NCBI RefSeq assembly: GCF_036785885.1
Contig: NC_092312.1
Location: 22,896,001 to 22,960,000 of the forward strand
DNA length: 64,000 nt
Source: Coffea arabica
Lineage: Eukaryota; Streptophyta; Magnoliopsida; Gentianales; Rubiaceae
Direction of reading: 5' to 3'
The notes under the pieces were generated by a model. That model saw only the letters and a program-made list of their open reading frames with translations. It searched no databases and was not told the DNA's origin. Below are positions 37,912 to 50,162 of the stretch, piece after piece; position 1 is the stretch's first letter, and the number at the start of each line of letters is the position of its first letter. Position numbers and translations under genes: made by a program.

Positions 37912-39218
37912 GTCTAAGACAAAAGGAAATTATCACAAAAATTGGCGGCAGCCAAAGTCTTTCCTCTAGCAATGCACTGCACGTCAGTCAGTTTTGCAAT
38001 TTCTGCTGCTTTCTCGTCAAAGTTGTTTTCATTTCCTTCAGCTCCTCTTAAGACTAGAATCAAAGCTTGAAAGTTGAAAGAATGGCCGGCCATGGATGAT
38101 CCTGACATCAATCCCTTTGGTTTTACTTACAAGATTGATGTTTTTTTCACCAGTTAAGTAGGTTTGATCGCAAGATTGCTGCTTTTAATTTCCATCTGGA
38201 TAACTGTTGTAATTTTGAAATTTGGTAACAGACTAATAATTGTAAAAATGCACCAATTCCATTGTGTATATCAATAATAATTACTTCCACCAAATAAAAT
38301 AACAACCGATACAGCATCAGCTCTGCATGTTATTTTTTTTGGGGGGGGGGGGCGTCTCTTTGTCAAAACAAGAGTTCATTGATGAGGTGCATAAGAGGTA
38401 TGACCTTTCGGATGGTAGTCCAACCAAGAAAAAGAAGAAAGAGGCTAAAGTTCCATTTGATAAAATTGAATCTGAATTCTGAACTCTGAATTTTGAAATC
38501 TGAATACTGAAACAATTAATTTACTGAATTTTAACCACTGAAAAGAAATATATAAATGTCTGAATTTTAATACTAAACTTATTTCTACTGTTTGATAAAT
38601 ATTTATAACTGAATGCTTAATAAATTTAATTTGATAATTTTGCCCTTATATGTTTTTATTCAAAAAAGAAGTAGAACCTATGATTTAATTAGTTTAAAAT
38701 TGTTGAGTATGAAAATGATAATATTTATTTTTAATTCATATTAATATAAAAGATGAAATATATTATATGAGAAGTATGAAAAATATGTAAAAGTCTTTAA
38801 AAAGAGAGAAAAGAGAAATAGAAAACCATTAGATAGAGAATATTAGATTGTTTAATTAAATAAGAATTTTGAATATAATTAACAAACAAGAGTAGATTTG
38901 GTAGATAAGATAAGGTAGTTGAAGTAATTCTATTGATTCTTATCAGAATTAAACATTCAGTTAAGATTCTTGTGCTGAAAAAAATACATACAGGTTTAAC
39001 ACTGCTTAACAAGTTTAGCAGATGAATTTTCATTTATCAAACACTAAAAACATCCGAATGTTTGAAAAGATTCAATTTCAGCACTTTTTTATATTATCAA
39101 ACTGACCCTAACAAAAAAGAGATGAAAAGGAAGGAGAAACAAGAGCTTGATGAGGAACAAGCTCGTCCAGCCAAGAAAAGGTCTAGAGGGAAGGAGAAAC
39201 AAGAGGACAGGGATGAAG
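37912..39218 (+). pseudogene. Papain-like, lysine-rich pseudogene, tandem unit 2, interrupted
   Basis: Second copy of the unit at 37157-37911, offset 755 bp. It repeats the NWRQPKSF segment, the G run (38341-38352), LSKQEFIDEVHKRYD and the Lys-rich stretch. It is split by a 660-bp Tourist-like element at 38449-39108; the coding-like text resumes exactly after it. The copy ends at 39218, where the CCGGTT-rich element begins, before the NAFLMMEE segment. Confidence 0.65.
38449..39108. mobile_element. Tourist-like (PIF/Harbinger) MITE with TAA target duplication
   Basis: The ends AGTTCCATTTGATAA and (reverse complement of the right end) GGGTCAGTTTGATAA match at 11 of 15 positions. The element is flanked by TAA on both sides (38446-38448, 39109-39111), the usual Harbinger target duplication. 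Removing it and one TAA restores the alignment of papain-like unit 2 with unit 1. It is AT-rich and has no transposase. Confidence 0.88.
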
Positions 39219-40258
39219 CAATGTTTTAAAAATCGGACCGTTAATTGAACCGGTGAAGTGAAAGGGTCGAGGTTCAACCGGTCGGACCGGTTCAACCTCG
39301 GTTCAATGAATTTTTTAAAAAATAATTTATATAAATATATATATGTACAAAATAAGACATGTAATGGACTAATTTAATATTTTATATGATGAAAAGTTTA
39401 CTATTTTTTAATAACTTGGATTTTTAAAAATAAATTTTTTAAATTATAAGTTAAAACAAATAAATTTCATCTCAATTTCAATTATATCTAAATCCAACCC
39501 CAAAATATCACAATATTTTGAAATTATACAAAATTCATGTATCTGAGAATTTAGATATTATGAATTTAAATTTTAATTTACGTTTTGAGATTTAGATATT
39601 GCAATTTAAAAAAGAAAATTTGGAATTCGAAGGAAATCAAGAAAATCGAAAATAGAATTGTAAACTTGATAAGAAACAAAAAATAAGATAAAAGTGAGTG
39701 GTTGTGGCATTAAATAATTTGGGTTAAAAAAAATTCTTTTTTAACTTTTTTCAATTTAATGGACAAAAACAAAATTAAAAGATGGAAGAAAACATTAATA
39801 AATTAAAAATAAAGAGGTTTGATTAAAAAGGGAGTGACAAAAGAAAAGATGATAGAGAGAGAGAGAGAGAGAGTTGAAAATTAAAAAGAAAGAGCCATGA
39901 GGGGATGAGATTTTGTAAGAAAAATGGAAAAAAGAAATATGAGTATTTGCTTTATATAAATAAGTTATCAAAAAAACTAATAAAATATGATGGTGCAACG
40001 GTTAATACATTGGTCTTTTATTACAAAGGTCTTGGGTTCGAATCTTGATTGTTGCATTTTGCAAAACTTAAAAAAAAAAAAAAAAAAAGGAAAGCTGAAA
40101 ACCGGAAAACCGCCGGTTCAATCCGGTTCGGCGGTTTTCACGGTTCAACCGGTCTTTGACCGGGTTTCTAGCAAAGTCAACAATGTCATTGAACCGGACC
40201 GGTGCCATGGCCGGTTCGCGGTTCAACCGGCCGGTCCGGTCCGGTTTTCAAAACATTG
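39219..40258. mobile_element. CCGGTT-rich terminal-inverted-repeat element
   Basis: The left end CAATGTTTTAAAAATCGGAC and the inverted right end CAATGTTTTGAAAACCGGAC form a TIR of at least 20 bp. Inside both ends are many copies of GGTTCAACCGG or CCGGTT-type motifs in both orientations, as expected for transposase binding or a hairpin. I could not find a convincing target duplication (left GGATGAAG, right GGTACGAC). No transposase is present. The interior is AT-rich with a (GA)n tract at 39855-39873 and a tRNA-like insert at 39989-40089. Confidence 0.75.
39989..40089 (+). mobile_element. tRNA-derived SINE-like insert with poly(A) tail
   Basis: GATGGTGCAACGGTTAATAC resembles an A-box region and GGTTCGAATC (40035-40044) is a perfect B-box. 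The anticodon-arm region is CATTGGTCTTTTATTACAAA, most like tRNA-Gln. It is followed by a run of about 18 A (40071-40088). The acceptor stem does not close, so it is not a working tRNA gene. Confidence 0.6.
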
Positions 40259-40516
40259 GGTACGACTTGGTACTCAACAACAGATGAACCATATCTGAAG
40301 CATGTTTCGCTTGACCCAAATAAGAAAGAAAGAATTACAGGAAAAAAAAGCTTGAAATGTACTTTCTTTCTAAGTTGTTCCCAACTGCAAAATTTTCATT
40401 AATTTGTGTTTTGATTGTGCCCAACTACAAAATGGGCAGAGTCACTAAATCTGGAACTAGTTCTGTCATGTGTAAGCCGTCTTCAATTTTATTTCTCATC
40501 GTTAACTTGGCTGCGG

Positions 40517-41397
40517 TAGGCCTGTCAATCGGGCCTAATGAGTCGGGCTTTGATGAGTTCAAACTCAACTCATTTGATTTGAAACATTTTCGGGTTTCGG
40601 GCTATGAGTTTCGAGTTCGTAAATGTGAAACTCATACTCAGCTCACATAATATTCGGGTTGTGAGCCTTAATCGGGCTTAGCCCAAACTCACTTATTACT
40701 CCTTAATTTTCTTAATATAATTACTATAACTATTAAGTTGTAAAACTAATTTAACATTTACAAGACTATAATATTAAAACTAAACATGAATAAATAATAG
40801 TTCTTAAAAAGTATATAAACCAAAATTTTTTTCAGCAATATTTATATTTAATCCATTTAAAATGCATGAAAAATAGTAATAAAACATGCGATCATAAGCC
40901 AATACATCTTTAAAAGTTGAAACTTTTTTTTATAATCTTGTGATTTAAATCCAAATATGCTTGATGATTTTTGTGTTTGTAGACCAAAAAAAAATCAACC
41001 AATAATATGCTAATACAAAAATTTACTCAACCAATAAGAAAAATTAGAGATTTAGTTATGCATTACTAATATTGGCTCTCAAGAAAGCTCATGAAAGAGT
41101 CTTTAGATGTATTTTTGTGTTTTGTAATTTATTTATATATTTAGTATTTAGTAAAAATATATTTGGATATATAATTATACATAATATCAAAATATAAATA
41201 TTATATATATAAGTAATTAAAGAGCCAAGCCTATATCGGGTTTGAGCCTAATAAGCCCCAAGCTCAGCTCACATTTAATTCGGGCCTAATTTTTAGGTTC
41301 AAGGTCAGACCAGCTCACTAAATGATCGGGCTCATCGACCTTTCTGTCGGGCCGAATGAGCCGAGCTCGGGCTGGCCAAGCCCCATTGACAGTCTTA
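40517..41397. mobile_element. Non-autonomous hAT element (CTGTCAAT type)
   Basis: The left end TAGGCCTGTCAATCGGGC and the inverted right end TAAGACTGTCAATGGGGC match at 15 of 18 positions. Flanks share GCTGCGG (40510-40516 and 41398-41404), i.e. 7 bp of an expected 8-bp target duplication. Subterminal motifs of GCTCGGGC / GGGCCTAATGAG type occur at both ends; the middle is AT-rich. No transposase. Confidence 0.85.
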
Positions 41398-42641
41398 GCT
41401 GCGGGCTGCCAAAGCAAGTTCGGGGTCTGCAACAGCTTATCAGTTGTTTTCGTGCCATATGGTGCGGGCCTATTGATTGTTATATTGATTAAGAAACTCT
41501 TCAAAGAAAACAAAAAAAAAAAGAAATAAATAAAGAAAGTTGCAGCTTCAAATAATTGGTTTTAGTTAAAGTCTCAGCTTCGTTGCACTGTTAAAAACCT
41601 TAAATTTGCGTGGAAGTGAGAGTCGTTGTGCGGCGAAATGAACAAGACGCCGGGCTTTACATTCCTATGTGTTGATAGCAATTGCAAAAGTGTACGGCTT
41701 TTAATTCCATAATATTAAAATTGCATAAGCAGCATCATTTGCTTCTCAAATTTGTACCGGGCCAAGTCTTGGATGATGATTTGTTTTGAATTACTTGACT
41801 ATTAATGACGGGAAATCATGTGGAAAGCAGGTAAAAGATTAGTTTCGGCTAAAGTTGCATACGAATCAAATCGCTCACGAGTTCATTCGGTTAAAGTTCG
41901 ATTCGAACTCGATTAACATCGATTTGAGCATAGAGAAGCTCCATTGGTTAATTTGTGAGTGAGATAGTGAAATTACATATATATTCTAAATATTTCTATT
42001 ATTTATTAAGAAAATTGTCTATTTTATTTATTTTAAAAAAAAATTTTGAATTATGGTAGACTTAAATTCGAGTTCGATTAGACTTGAATTTAAGGTCGAA
42101 CTCAAACTTTATATTATAAGTTTGTCGAGTTCGAACATAGTAAAATTGAGTTGAGCTATGTTCGATTAGATTAAAACTCGATTCGATTGAACTCGTTTGC
42201 AATAACTCTTTCTTGTTAGGCCATATTCCATTCAATGCTCTGTATTTACCCCTTTACCTCATTCTTACATGTGTGAAAGGGAAATGAAGAATGAGGATAT
42301 CAACTACGAGGTTACATATCTACAGGTTCAAATGTCCTCCAACATCTTCGGCAAAACGTCAAATCGAGGTTCAAAAAGCTTCCCCTCATGACAAATTACT
42401 CCACTGTTAATATTTATTGCCCTTGATTAGTCCAACTCAAGAGAAGTGGTAAAAGAGATAGAGACCGAAAGAATAATCTACACGTTCAATCTTCCTCCAA
42501 CACCTTGGAGGTGAAAGTACTTTTCGCACAACTTGATGGACATTATTGACAAGTGGTAAAAGTGCTAGAAACTGAAAGTGTAATTAGTTAGTTTTTTTGT
42601 CATAATAACATTAATAACTAAAAGTGGACTTCCATTAAGTA

Positions 42642-42706
<65 letters not shown>

Positions 42707-42800
42707 AAATTGGCTTAACTTTTGTCCAGTACAGCGAAAGCTTGTTTAAGCAAAAGCTGCGATTCACAAGGAAGGCTGTAGTTGCATAAACAAAAATTTA
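41398..42800. other. Spacer with a possible hAT remnant and a GA microsatellite
   Basis: 41850-42204 may be a degenerate hAT-like element: ends TAAAGTTGCATACGA and inverted TATTGCAAACGAG, with TTCGATTCGAACTCG-type repeats inside. No target duplication is seen. A long (GA)n tract lies at 42646-42704. No gene is visible. Confidence 0.5.
42646..42704. repeat. (GA)n microsatellite
   Basis: About 29 uninterrupted GA units, the longest simple repeat in the window and probably highly polymorphic. Confidence 0.97.
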
Positions 42801-42919
42801 CATGAATTACGTACACATTTACATCAACGTATAGACATTAGACAACATGGTACTTTTCTAATGTAGTTCACCGCCAAATTAGGACACTAAGGAAGCTGCA
42901 CTTGCCGCAGCACCAATTC

Positions 42920-45606
42920 TCAACTAACATCCAAATTCTCAATGATTTCAAAATGCATCTGCAAACTAGGAGGCCTATCAGCAAAATAAAATCTCTCACG
43001 AAGCATTAATTTCCCCATATTCTTCCGAGCTGCTAATTTAAGCAGACGAAAAAATTCATTTTTTTCTTTGCATATCCAAGTTCGCCAACGATCGGACCAC
43101 TGTCTTGGAGTTCCATGAAGGATGATCCGCATCCCAAAAGCTCTTCGCGTAATACGATCTGAAATACCCTCAATCACATCCTGGTTAGTAAGATATGCCC
43201 CTTCAGAATTCAAGCCAACATCTACATAATGAATCTCAGCTATGCTGTTTAAGAGTTCTTCTTTTGAAGTGGGAATGATCTGATGCTCCTCCCACATACC
43301 ACTTCCTTCATCCATCATAGTTTTCTTCGCTCGGCTATCGCTACTGGTTGGTTGGACTTCCATTGAGCCAAGCTCAGTAAGTAGCTGGTTCAGTACAGTA
43401 CCACCCTTACTAAACCCAAGAAACAGAGTTTTTGGTTTAAAGGAACATGATGCGGACGGTGCAGCCTGATATGGCTGTCCCCCTAACATGGAACTTTTTG
43501 CCTGCTAGAACCACAGAAATAATCTGAAGATCACAAACTTGGAGCAAATATGAAATTATAGCAAGTTCTATAGCATAAAGTATTCTTGCAGATTTGGCAA
43601 GCTTTGCCCAATCACAATTTTACCTACCCTCTCTCCTCAAGTACACTTCCAGACAATCATCAACAATTTCATAAACCACAACTTTATTGGCAATGTTGAT
43701 GCTACCAATTCAAACATGGTTATGCAGATAAATGGATTTGAATGTAAGAATAGAATATCTTCAGTTGACGAATCAAACATAGCCTTGGAACTTATGTTCT
43801 GATGTGGCAGCATAATCCCTCTGGTCTATCCCTGGGGGTAGCATGGAAGCAAGATAAATGATAAGAGTAGTTTGATTTTTCCATTGGCTCTTTTTATTTG
43901 AGCACCTTCTTGTTCAATTTTTCTGCGTCATTAAGAAGAGAATCCCAGACTGCTCATTCAGCTGAAGAAGACACACCCAAATCAAGAGTAGATTTTATTT
44001 GCTTCTTTGGAAGAGGAACTGCTCTGAATGAAGATCTTATTGCTCAATTAAAATCTAGCATTTTCTGTTCATCCACCTAGTATACCCAATGATTCATCAG
44101 TTATTGCCTGTTTGTTTTTCGCTAATATAAAGTCTCTTTTGTTTCATAGTTCTTCTGCTGCAGACCTCAAACAATACCTCCTATTCTTTGAACTTGTGTT
44201 ATATCAGCCAAATTATGCTCCAAATCAAATCGCCTTTTGCTGCTAACCAAGAAAGCTCCACAGCTAGGTAATCTATAGCTTCCAGACTCCTGAATCATGA
44301 TTTCATCTTAAAGACATACGTATTGACCTATATTCCACTTAAAAGAAATCAACAAAGTGCCATCATGTTCCGACCAAAGATTTAACGTAAACAGCATGTT
44401 AACCATCAAGCAAGCAATACAAAGAAGAGGATATGCTAGACCATTCACACCCAATGGTCTAATTATTTGTGCATTCTAGACAAGCCTAAAAACAAATGTT
44501 TTGAAGGTGACAGAATAAAAGGACATTGCTTGGATGCATCTAAATCTCGTGTCCTCTGTGAAGAAATAATTGAAATGAGACATAACAATATTTTCCAAGA
44601 AATGTTTTACAGCTCAAAATTACAGCTCTGTGAGTTGTAACCATTGAGAATGAGCATAGAGTAATATGATCACTAAATATACGAGAACAACAGAGGGAAG
44701 AATAAATCATAATTAAAGCACCAAGTTTTACCTCTTTTAAACAATTAGACAACAGCAAGACAATTGATGATGAAGCAGGAAGTCCTGTTGCATTGTAAGA
44801 TTGTGGTTCGCCATCAAGGTTGACAGTCGGAATAAAATCCTTGTACACAGCAAAAGGACCATTAAAAGTGTTGGCCTCAATAACCCAAGCATTGATGGTA
44901 GACCCAAATTTTGAAACCAAAATTTCAGCAATTTTCTGGACATCAGATAACCTCTCGATCACAAAATTTCCTGTGCCTTCAACTTGATCCCCATTGAAGA
45001 AGATGGCATTCGCAGAAGGCACCTGCTTATACCACAAATTCTGTTTGTTACCTTCAATATTTCTTCAACCTTGATCTCCAAAAGCACGTATACTATACAT
45101 TTGCTTTCTCAAAACTGCCTTCAATTATCAAAGCTTTTACAATTTGAAATATCGCTCGGATTTGCAAATAATTAATCCCTATACTTACAGATTATAATAA
45201 ATCTTACACCTAAGGAGAATTCGCATTAAAGAACTATGTAACATAACCGAAAATACAGCTCAAAGAAATCAAACCTGTGATCAGTGAAAAGTTACCCATC
45301 ATGGAGGTGAAGGTTTTATGGCAGATAAGGGCAAAACTTTGGCATGACTTCTATGAAAGGCATCAATCGATTGTACATCATGTAGGCACATTTTCATAGA
45401 AATTATGCAAAAATTAAGCCCTGTTTATTCATTAATACAAAACTTACACTACCCTTAATAGGGATTTTCACCAAAATGATTGCGAAACAAAAACTCACAG
45501 CAAGAGTCTTAGTGGAAGAAAAGATGCACAGAGACGCAGCAACTCTATAGAAACTGCTGCTATTCGGATGCAACGGCACCTTCAGAATTCCAGTCCACCG
45601 ATCCAT
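42920..45606 (-). CDS. C2orf69 / UPF0565 family protein, 3 exons, 326 aa
   Basis: Exons 45606-45499, 45022-44732 and 43501-42920 join in frame (981 nt). It starts MDRWTGILKVPLHPNS. The middle exon reads VPSANAIFFNGDQVEG, WVIEANTFNGPFAVYKDFIP and ends NCLKE. The last exon carries TLFLGFSKGGTVLNQL, whose G-F-S-K-G-G (Ser164) resembles an alpha/beta-hydrolase nucleophile elbow, then IHYVDVGLNSEGAYLTN. This layout matches the UPF0565/C2orf69 family; the human member is a mitochondrial protein linked to glycogen metabolism. The plant role is not known to me. The gene is intact: junction phases are exact and the stop is at 42922-42920. A short plus-strand ORF at 43898-44080 lies in intron 2 and is not called. 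Confidence 0.92.
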
Positions 45607-47161
45607 CCAAATTAACTGCCAACAATATTATCATAATGTAGGGAAAATTCAAACGCTGTTAAACCACTATTAACATTTCCACTTTTCAGCTCAGTTTCAA
45701 GAAAGAATAAGAACTAAAAACCACCTCAATTGTCAAGCAATAACATTGGCTTCCAGAGATTTAATCCTTACCATTAATCACTAATTTCTGATCAGAAACA
45801 CATAATGCAACAAAATCAACATGCACTAGATCAAAATTATTACAAAATGGTTTAACATCACTTATTTGACAACCCTGAAATTCTACAATAAAGCATATGC
45901 AATAACCCAAAATAAAAAGACAGAGGAAAATCCAACCGACCTTATTGAACTGGAGTAGTTAAACAGAAGATTTGACTGATGCGCCAACTGGGGAGTGAAA
46001 AGAGGTAAGGTTTCTGGAGGGAGCTAAAGTGGAAACTGGAAAGTGAGTTGATTTCGTAAGATCGGACCCATGATGTGAGTTGGATCCTCACACGGGTCGA
46101 TCCATGCATACGGTCTAATTTGTTAAGATAAGCCCATAATATAACGGCCCAAAAGCTAAACATAAGTGCTCACTTAGGGGTACTTTGGAATTTGGATTCT
46201 CTAGAAAAAAGGAAAACTTGAACGTCCAAAAACTAAAGTGAGAAATTTGTAATTAAAGATACTAGTGCTTTTCTCCTTTTTTTTTTCTTTTTTTTTTTTG
46301 ACAAGATAGTAGTACACTTGCTTGTTTCTTGATTTCTGGGTTAAGCTATTCTTGATTTTATAATGTTGCGCTATTTTTTGTGTCTGATTTAACCACTTTA
46401 TAGTCATGGTAAAAAAAAAAAAAAATTTAGAGTTGGAAATGCCAAAAAACAAAGAGTTTGATCTGTCAATATATCTCTGCAAGGTGAATGAGTAATGAGT
46501 AATGGATGCTTGAACTGTTTCCAAAGACATGAACATGTGTGTTAGCATTCTTTTCCTTGATAATAAACCAAAATGGAAGATTAATAGATCTTTCTCACGT
46601 TGGCATTTCAGATCGAGTGATACACTAATTCCATTTTGTGAGCTACGGTTCTTGACCTAGTTGTAGTTCAGCTATGAATTCAGACACTAGGTGTTGCATA
46701 AAGACTCATTTTGTCACCCTGATATTATGTTTGTGGGGGAAAAAAATGAAAGAAGAAGTACACATTAAAGCAATACCAAATAAGAAGCTCCATAGAGCAT
46801 TTATTCCTCTTTCTCTCCTTTTTTTTTTTTTGTGGTGGAACTTTTGGCATGCAAAGCTGAAAGAAACAAGCCTTTCATCCTTTTGGAGTGCAAAGTTTAG
46901 TAAGAATAAAGCTAGAAATTTCCACGTAATTAACATCCCACAACTAAAATGAAACAGCAAATGATCGAACAGCACAAGCCTGAAATGCCCTGCGCTAGTG
47001 TCTATTCTTCCTTGATGCATGATCACCTCCATCTTAGCTAACGCTGCAAAGAAGAAATCGCAGTGAAACCATCCAATTTGTCAGTAAAACTAGTTTACGT
47101 AGCAGCCAATTTATGCTGCCTAACAAGAGTACGTACTAGTAGTAACAATCTAATTCGGTTT
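45607..47161. other. Upstream region of the C2orf69-like gene and spacer
   Basis: The promoter/leader of the minus-strand gene is expected between 45607 and about 46100. The rest is AT-rich with T and A runs (46278-46299, 46411-46425). No supportable gene. Confidence 0.5.
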
Positions 47162-47509
47162 TTAATTTGTCTCACTTGTCGCAATTGACGTTTTTGGAGA
47201 TGGGGATATCCAAGGTAACACCGCATTTGCCAGCTGCAAGGGCTCAGGCTGCATCATCCTTGAGAGTTGATTTGCGGCATCTTTAACACAATTGCATGCG
47301 TCCCTTTTGTCTGCGGGTGTTTTCAGAGCTGCGACCAAGCTTTTGACACCATTGCAACATGCTGCTTCTGGCTCGCCTCCTGCATTAAGATAGGGAACGC
47401 ACTTGGTCAAATATCCATCCACTTCTGGGCACTTGATTGCCTGCCCTGGCTCAATCATCAGCTGAACCAAGGCTAAAACTACAAGTGCTGATACAATATA
47501 GCCCTTCAT
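47162..47509 (-). pseudogene. Non-specific lipid-transfer protein relic, copy 1 (frameshifted)
   Basis: Starts MKGYIVSALVVLALVQLMIE with a clear secretion signal ending PGQA, then the nsLTP pattern C..C, ACC, C-N-C (KCPEVDGYLTKC, EAACCNGVKSL, RDACNCVKDAANQL). nsLTPs are small secreted proteins with eight cysteines. Here a 7-bp deletion relative to copy 2, at about 47262, shifts the frame, so the last two cysteines (the KCGVTLDIPIS and NVNCDK segments, still readable in another frame down to TGA at 47174-47172) are lost. A TGA also stands where copy 2 has CAA. The open frame instead runs on to 47162 with an unrelated tail (119 codons counted from an upstream TTG). A six-cysteine secreted product is possible but unlikely to fold normally. 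Confidence 0.85.
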
Positions 47510-48333
47510 TTTTTTTTTCAAGCTATTGATGATTATACTGGGATTTGATACTTTTGATAAATTGTTGCTTCTATAGGATTTTGTGTATTAGTATTGAGGC
47601 CTTTTATAGGTGCCTCAAGACTGTCACTTCTGATTGCATGGGTAAGGTTTGTTATATTATTTTGGATGTTTCTTTCTTATCATATGTCATTCAGTTCTTC
47701 TATTTCTTGGAAAAGTTTTCTTGATCCTAACTCTCTCCATTTTTCCAATTCTAGCATTTGCAGGCTTTATGATGCATCTTCGGTGTTTAAGTTTGTTTCT
47801 CGTGACAAAAGCAATCAGAAATCCTATCCACTTAACTCGGGAGCTGAGTAACAGTACCTTAATTTTGTTGAAAAAGAAAAGAAAAGAAAAGTTTCCAAAA
47901 AATAAAAAAAAAGTCACACTTTAACATCTACCCTGAATCGTTACGTATACCTCGATGTTCCTGTAATAAGGTTCGTCCCATAAATAATTCTTCATTCAAT
48001 TAAAACAGTTCAATAGGAGAAAGGGGCTTCAGTATAAATCGTTCATGAGAAAAGCTGACAGAACTTCAGCTCTTTGCAGAGATTGCTTGCAAATGAGTAA
48101 GCCATTATCGAGCCAGCATTAAAAGAAAAAAGGTAAAAAAAAATTGTCAAAAAAAGTGTCAGTACAAAGAAATAACAGAGCCATTATTAGCATTTACTGT
48201 TTAATTTCACTAAACAGAGAAATAACGGAGCCAATTTAGAGTTGACCCTTTGTCAATTAAAGCACATTTTTTTCGCAGGAAAATATTTACATAGATGAGA
48301 TTTATGACACCACTTGCAGACCTTAGATCCATC
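47510..48333. other. Upstream region of nsLTP copy 1
   Basis: Non-coding, but largely alignable with the region upstream of nsLTP copy 2 (56243-57320). For example, GGTTTGTTATATTATTTTGG occurs at about 47645 and 56392. This supports a segmental duplication. Confidence 0.65.
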
Positions 48334-50162
48334 AGTCAGGAAATTGACTTAATTTATTTTAGGTAAGTTTCTTGTTTTGTATGGAAGTAACTAATTTTTT
48401 AATTAGTTTTAGTTACTTAAAATAGTAGTCAAGGGATTTCTTATTTTGTTTAACATTTAGAATTTATGTCCTATTCTGTATAAGTTTAGGAATTAGTACT
48501 CATTTTCTGTTGTTATTTAGATTTTGGTCAAATAATATTTCTTATAAATAGGTGAGTTGACATACAATATAAGGAACACACAAGGGCACACAAAAAGCAA
48601 CATGTAACCTTATACATGGGGTGTGTGAGAGAGTTCTTGGAAGATGAGAGATAGGAGATGGTATACAAGAGTTAGACTTGGATTCAAATTGTATTCTTGT
48701 ATAGCATATTTCTCTCATAATAAAGAATGAGTTTCTCTCCATAGACGTAAGCTCAATGGTGGAGTCGAATCACGTTAAATACTGTATGTCGTTTATTTTT
48801 CATGCTTGTGACTTGTTTATTGTTTATCATTAAATTATTGTGTACTTGATATATCAATAGTTGTTTGTTCCACACTTAAATCCTAACAAATGGTATCAGA
48901 ATTTGGTTGCGAAATTGGGTTGCTCACAAATATTTGGATCCCAACAAACTGAATGGTTGGATCAAGAGTTTGGTTGTTTATGGTTGGATCCTGGTTGACT
49001 ACTGAGATCAAGTGGATTGTGGCTGTTACCAATTGAACAATTTAATGAGTGGTATCCTTATTTCAATGGTTTGGCAAAAAGTATTGATGGTGAAGAATGG
49101 GAAGTCAAAAAACATGAAAATACTTGACGGTGAATCGGTAAAGACTTTCTCACACCTCCAATACTTCATCCCGGTGAATTTTAGATTTTGATTATATTCT
49201 CTGAGTGGTGTGGCATGTGTTCCAAAAAAAAAAAGAGATCTAATTTCCATACATCAGAAGACCCTAACAGTTACAAGTTTTTCTTTTTGGGTGGAATCTT
49301 GAAAATCACACGTGGCGAGATAATTCTGAAGATGGAAAGAAATATGGTGATTTTATCACTTGGTTACCTCAATGATTAGGCTTAAAGCTCATTAAAGGGG
49401 ATCTCAGATTGCAAGTGGTGGTGAGAAGAAATCCTGTAAAAGAATATGGTGAATTGAGACACCTTCTCACGAGTCAACTGAAAATTGGAATCGGGATAAC
49501 TATACATGTTCATTTGTCGATTGAATCAATTTGGTGTCAGGATTGTATTAATTCGGGTGTGTAGTTCTGTATCATATTATTTGGTAGTTGAAGGTAAATG
49601 ATTGTTAAAAGAAATATTCGTCTAGGTAGAGATTTGTTAGGAAATTGGTTTAATTTCTTTTAGGTAGATTTTTTGTTTTGTGTGGAAGTAACGAGTTTCC
49701 TAATTGATTTTAGTTACTTGAAATAGTAGTCAAAGAATTTTCTATTTTATTTAGGATTTAAAAGTTATTTCCAATTTTGTATAAATCTAAGAATTAGCAC
49801 TGATTTCTTTTTGTTATTTGGGTTTATTCCCTATAAATAGATGAGTTGACATACTACACAAAGGACACACAAGGGCACACAAAGACAACATGTAGCCTTA
49901 TACATGGGATGTAAGAGAGAGTTATTGGAAGATGAAATATGATATACAAAGATTAGATTTGGGTTCAAGTTGTCTTCTTATATAGCATTTTTCTCTTATA
50001 ATAAAGAATGGGTTTCTTTCCGTGGGCGTAAGTTCAATGGTGGAGCCGAAACACATTAAATATTATGTGTCGTTTATCTTTCATACTTGTGGCTTGTGTA
50101 TTATTAAATTATTGTGTACTTAATATCTCAATAGTTGTTTGTTTCGCACTTGAATCCTAACA
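48334..50162 (+). mobile_element. Miniature LTR retrotransposon (TRIM/SMART-like), non-autonomous
   Basis: Two direct LTRs, 48334-48888 and 49635-50162, are clearly homologous. The right LTR has ends TGTTAGGA and TCCTAACA; the left start has decayed to AGTCAGGA. A 5-bp target duplication CCATC flanks the element (48329-48333, 50163-50167). A primer-binding site TGGTATCAGA (48891-48900) of the tRNA-Met type follows the left LTR. The 746-bp interior has no gag or pol and only short broken ORFs, so it depended on another element. LTR divergence shows it is not recent. Confidence 0.92.

Noticed and set aside
37914-38111. Minus-strand 65-codon frames at 37159-37353 and 37914-38111
   Set aside because: Both are the reverse of the tandem papain-like units. 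The plus strand carries the protease-like order of segments, so the minus frames are probably shadows.
41850-42204. Separate hAT call
   Set aside because: TIRs are weak and no target duplication is present; kept only as a remark in the spacer entry.
43898-44080. 60-codon plus-strand ORF in intron 2 of the C2orf69-like gene
   Set aside because: Plausible composition but no start context, splice signals or recognised family.
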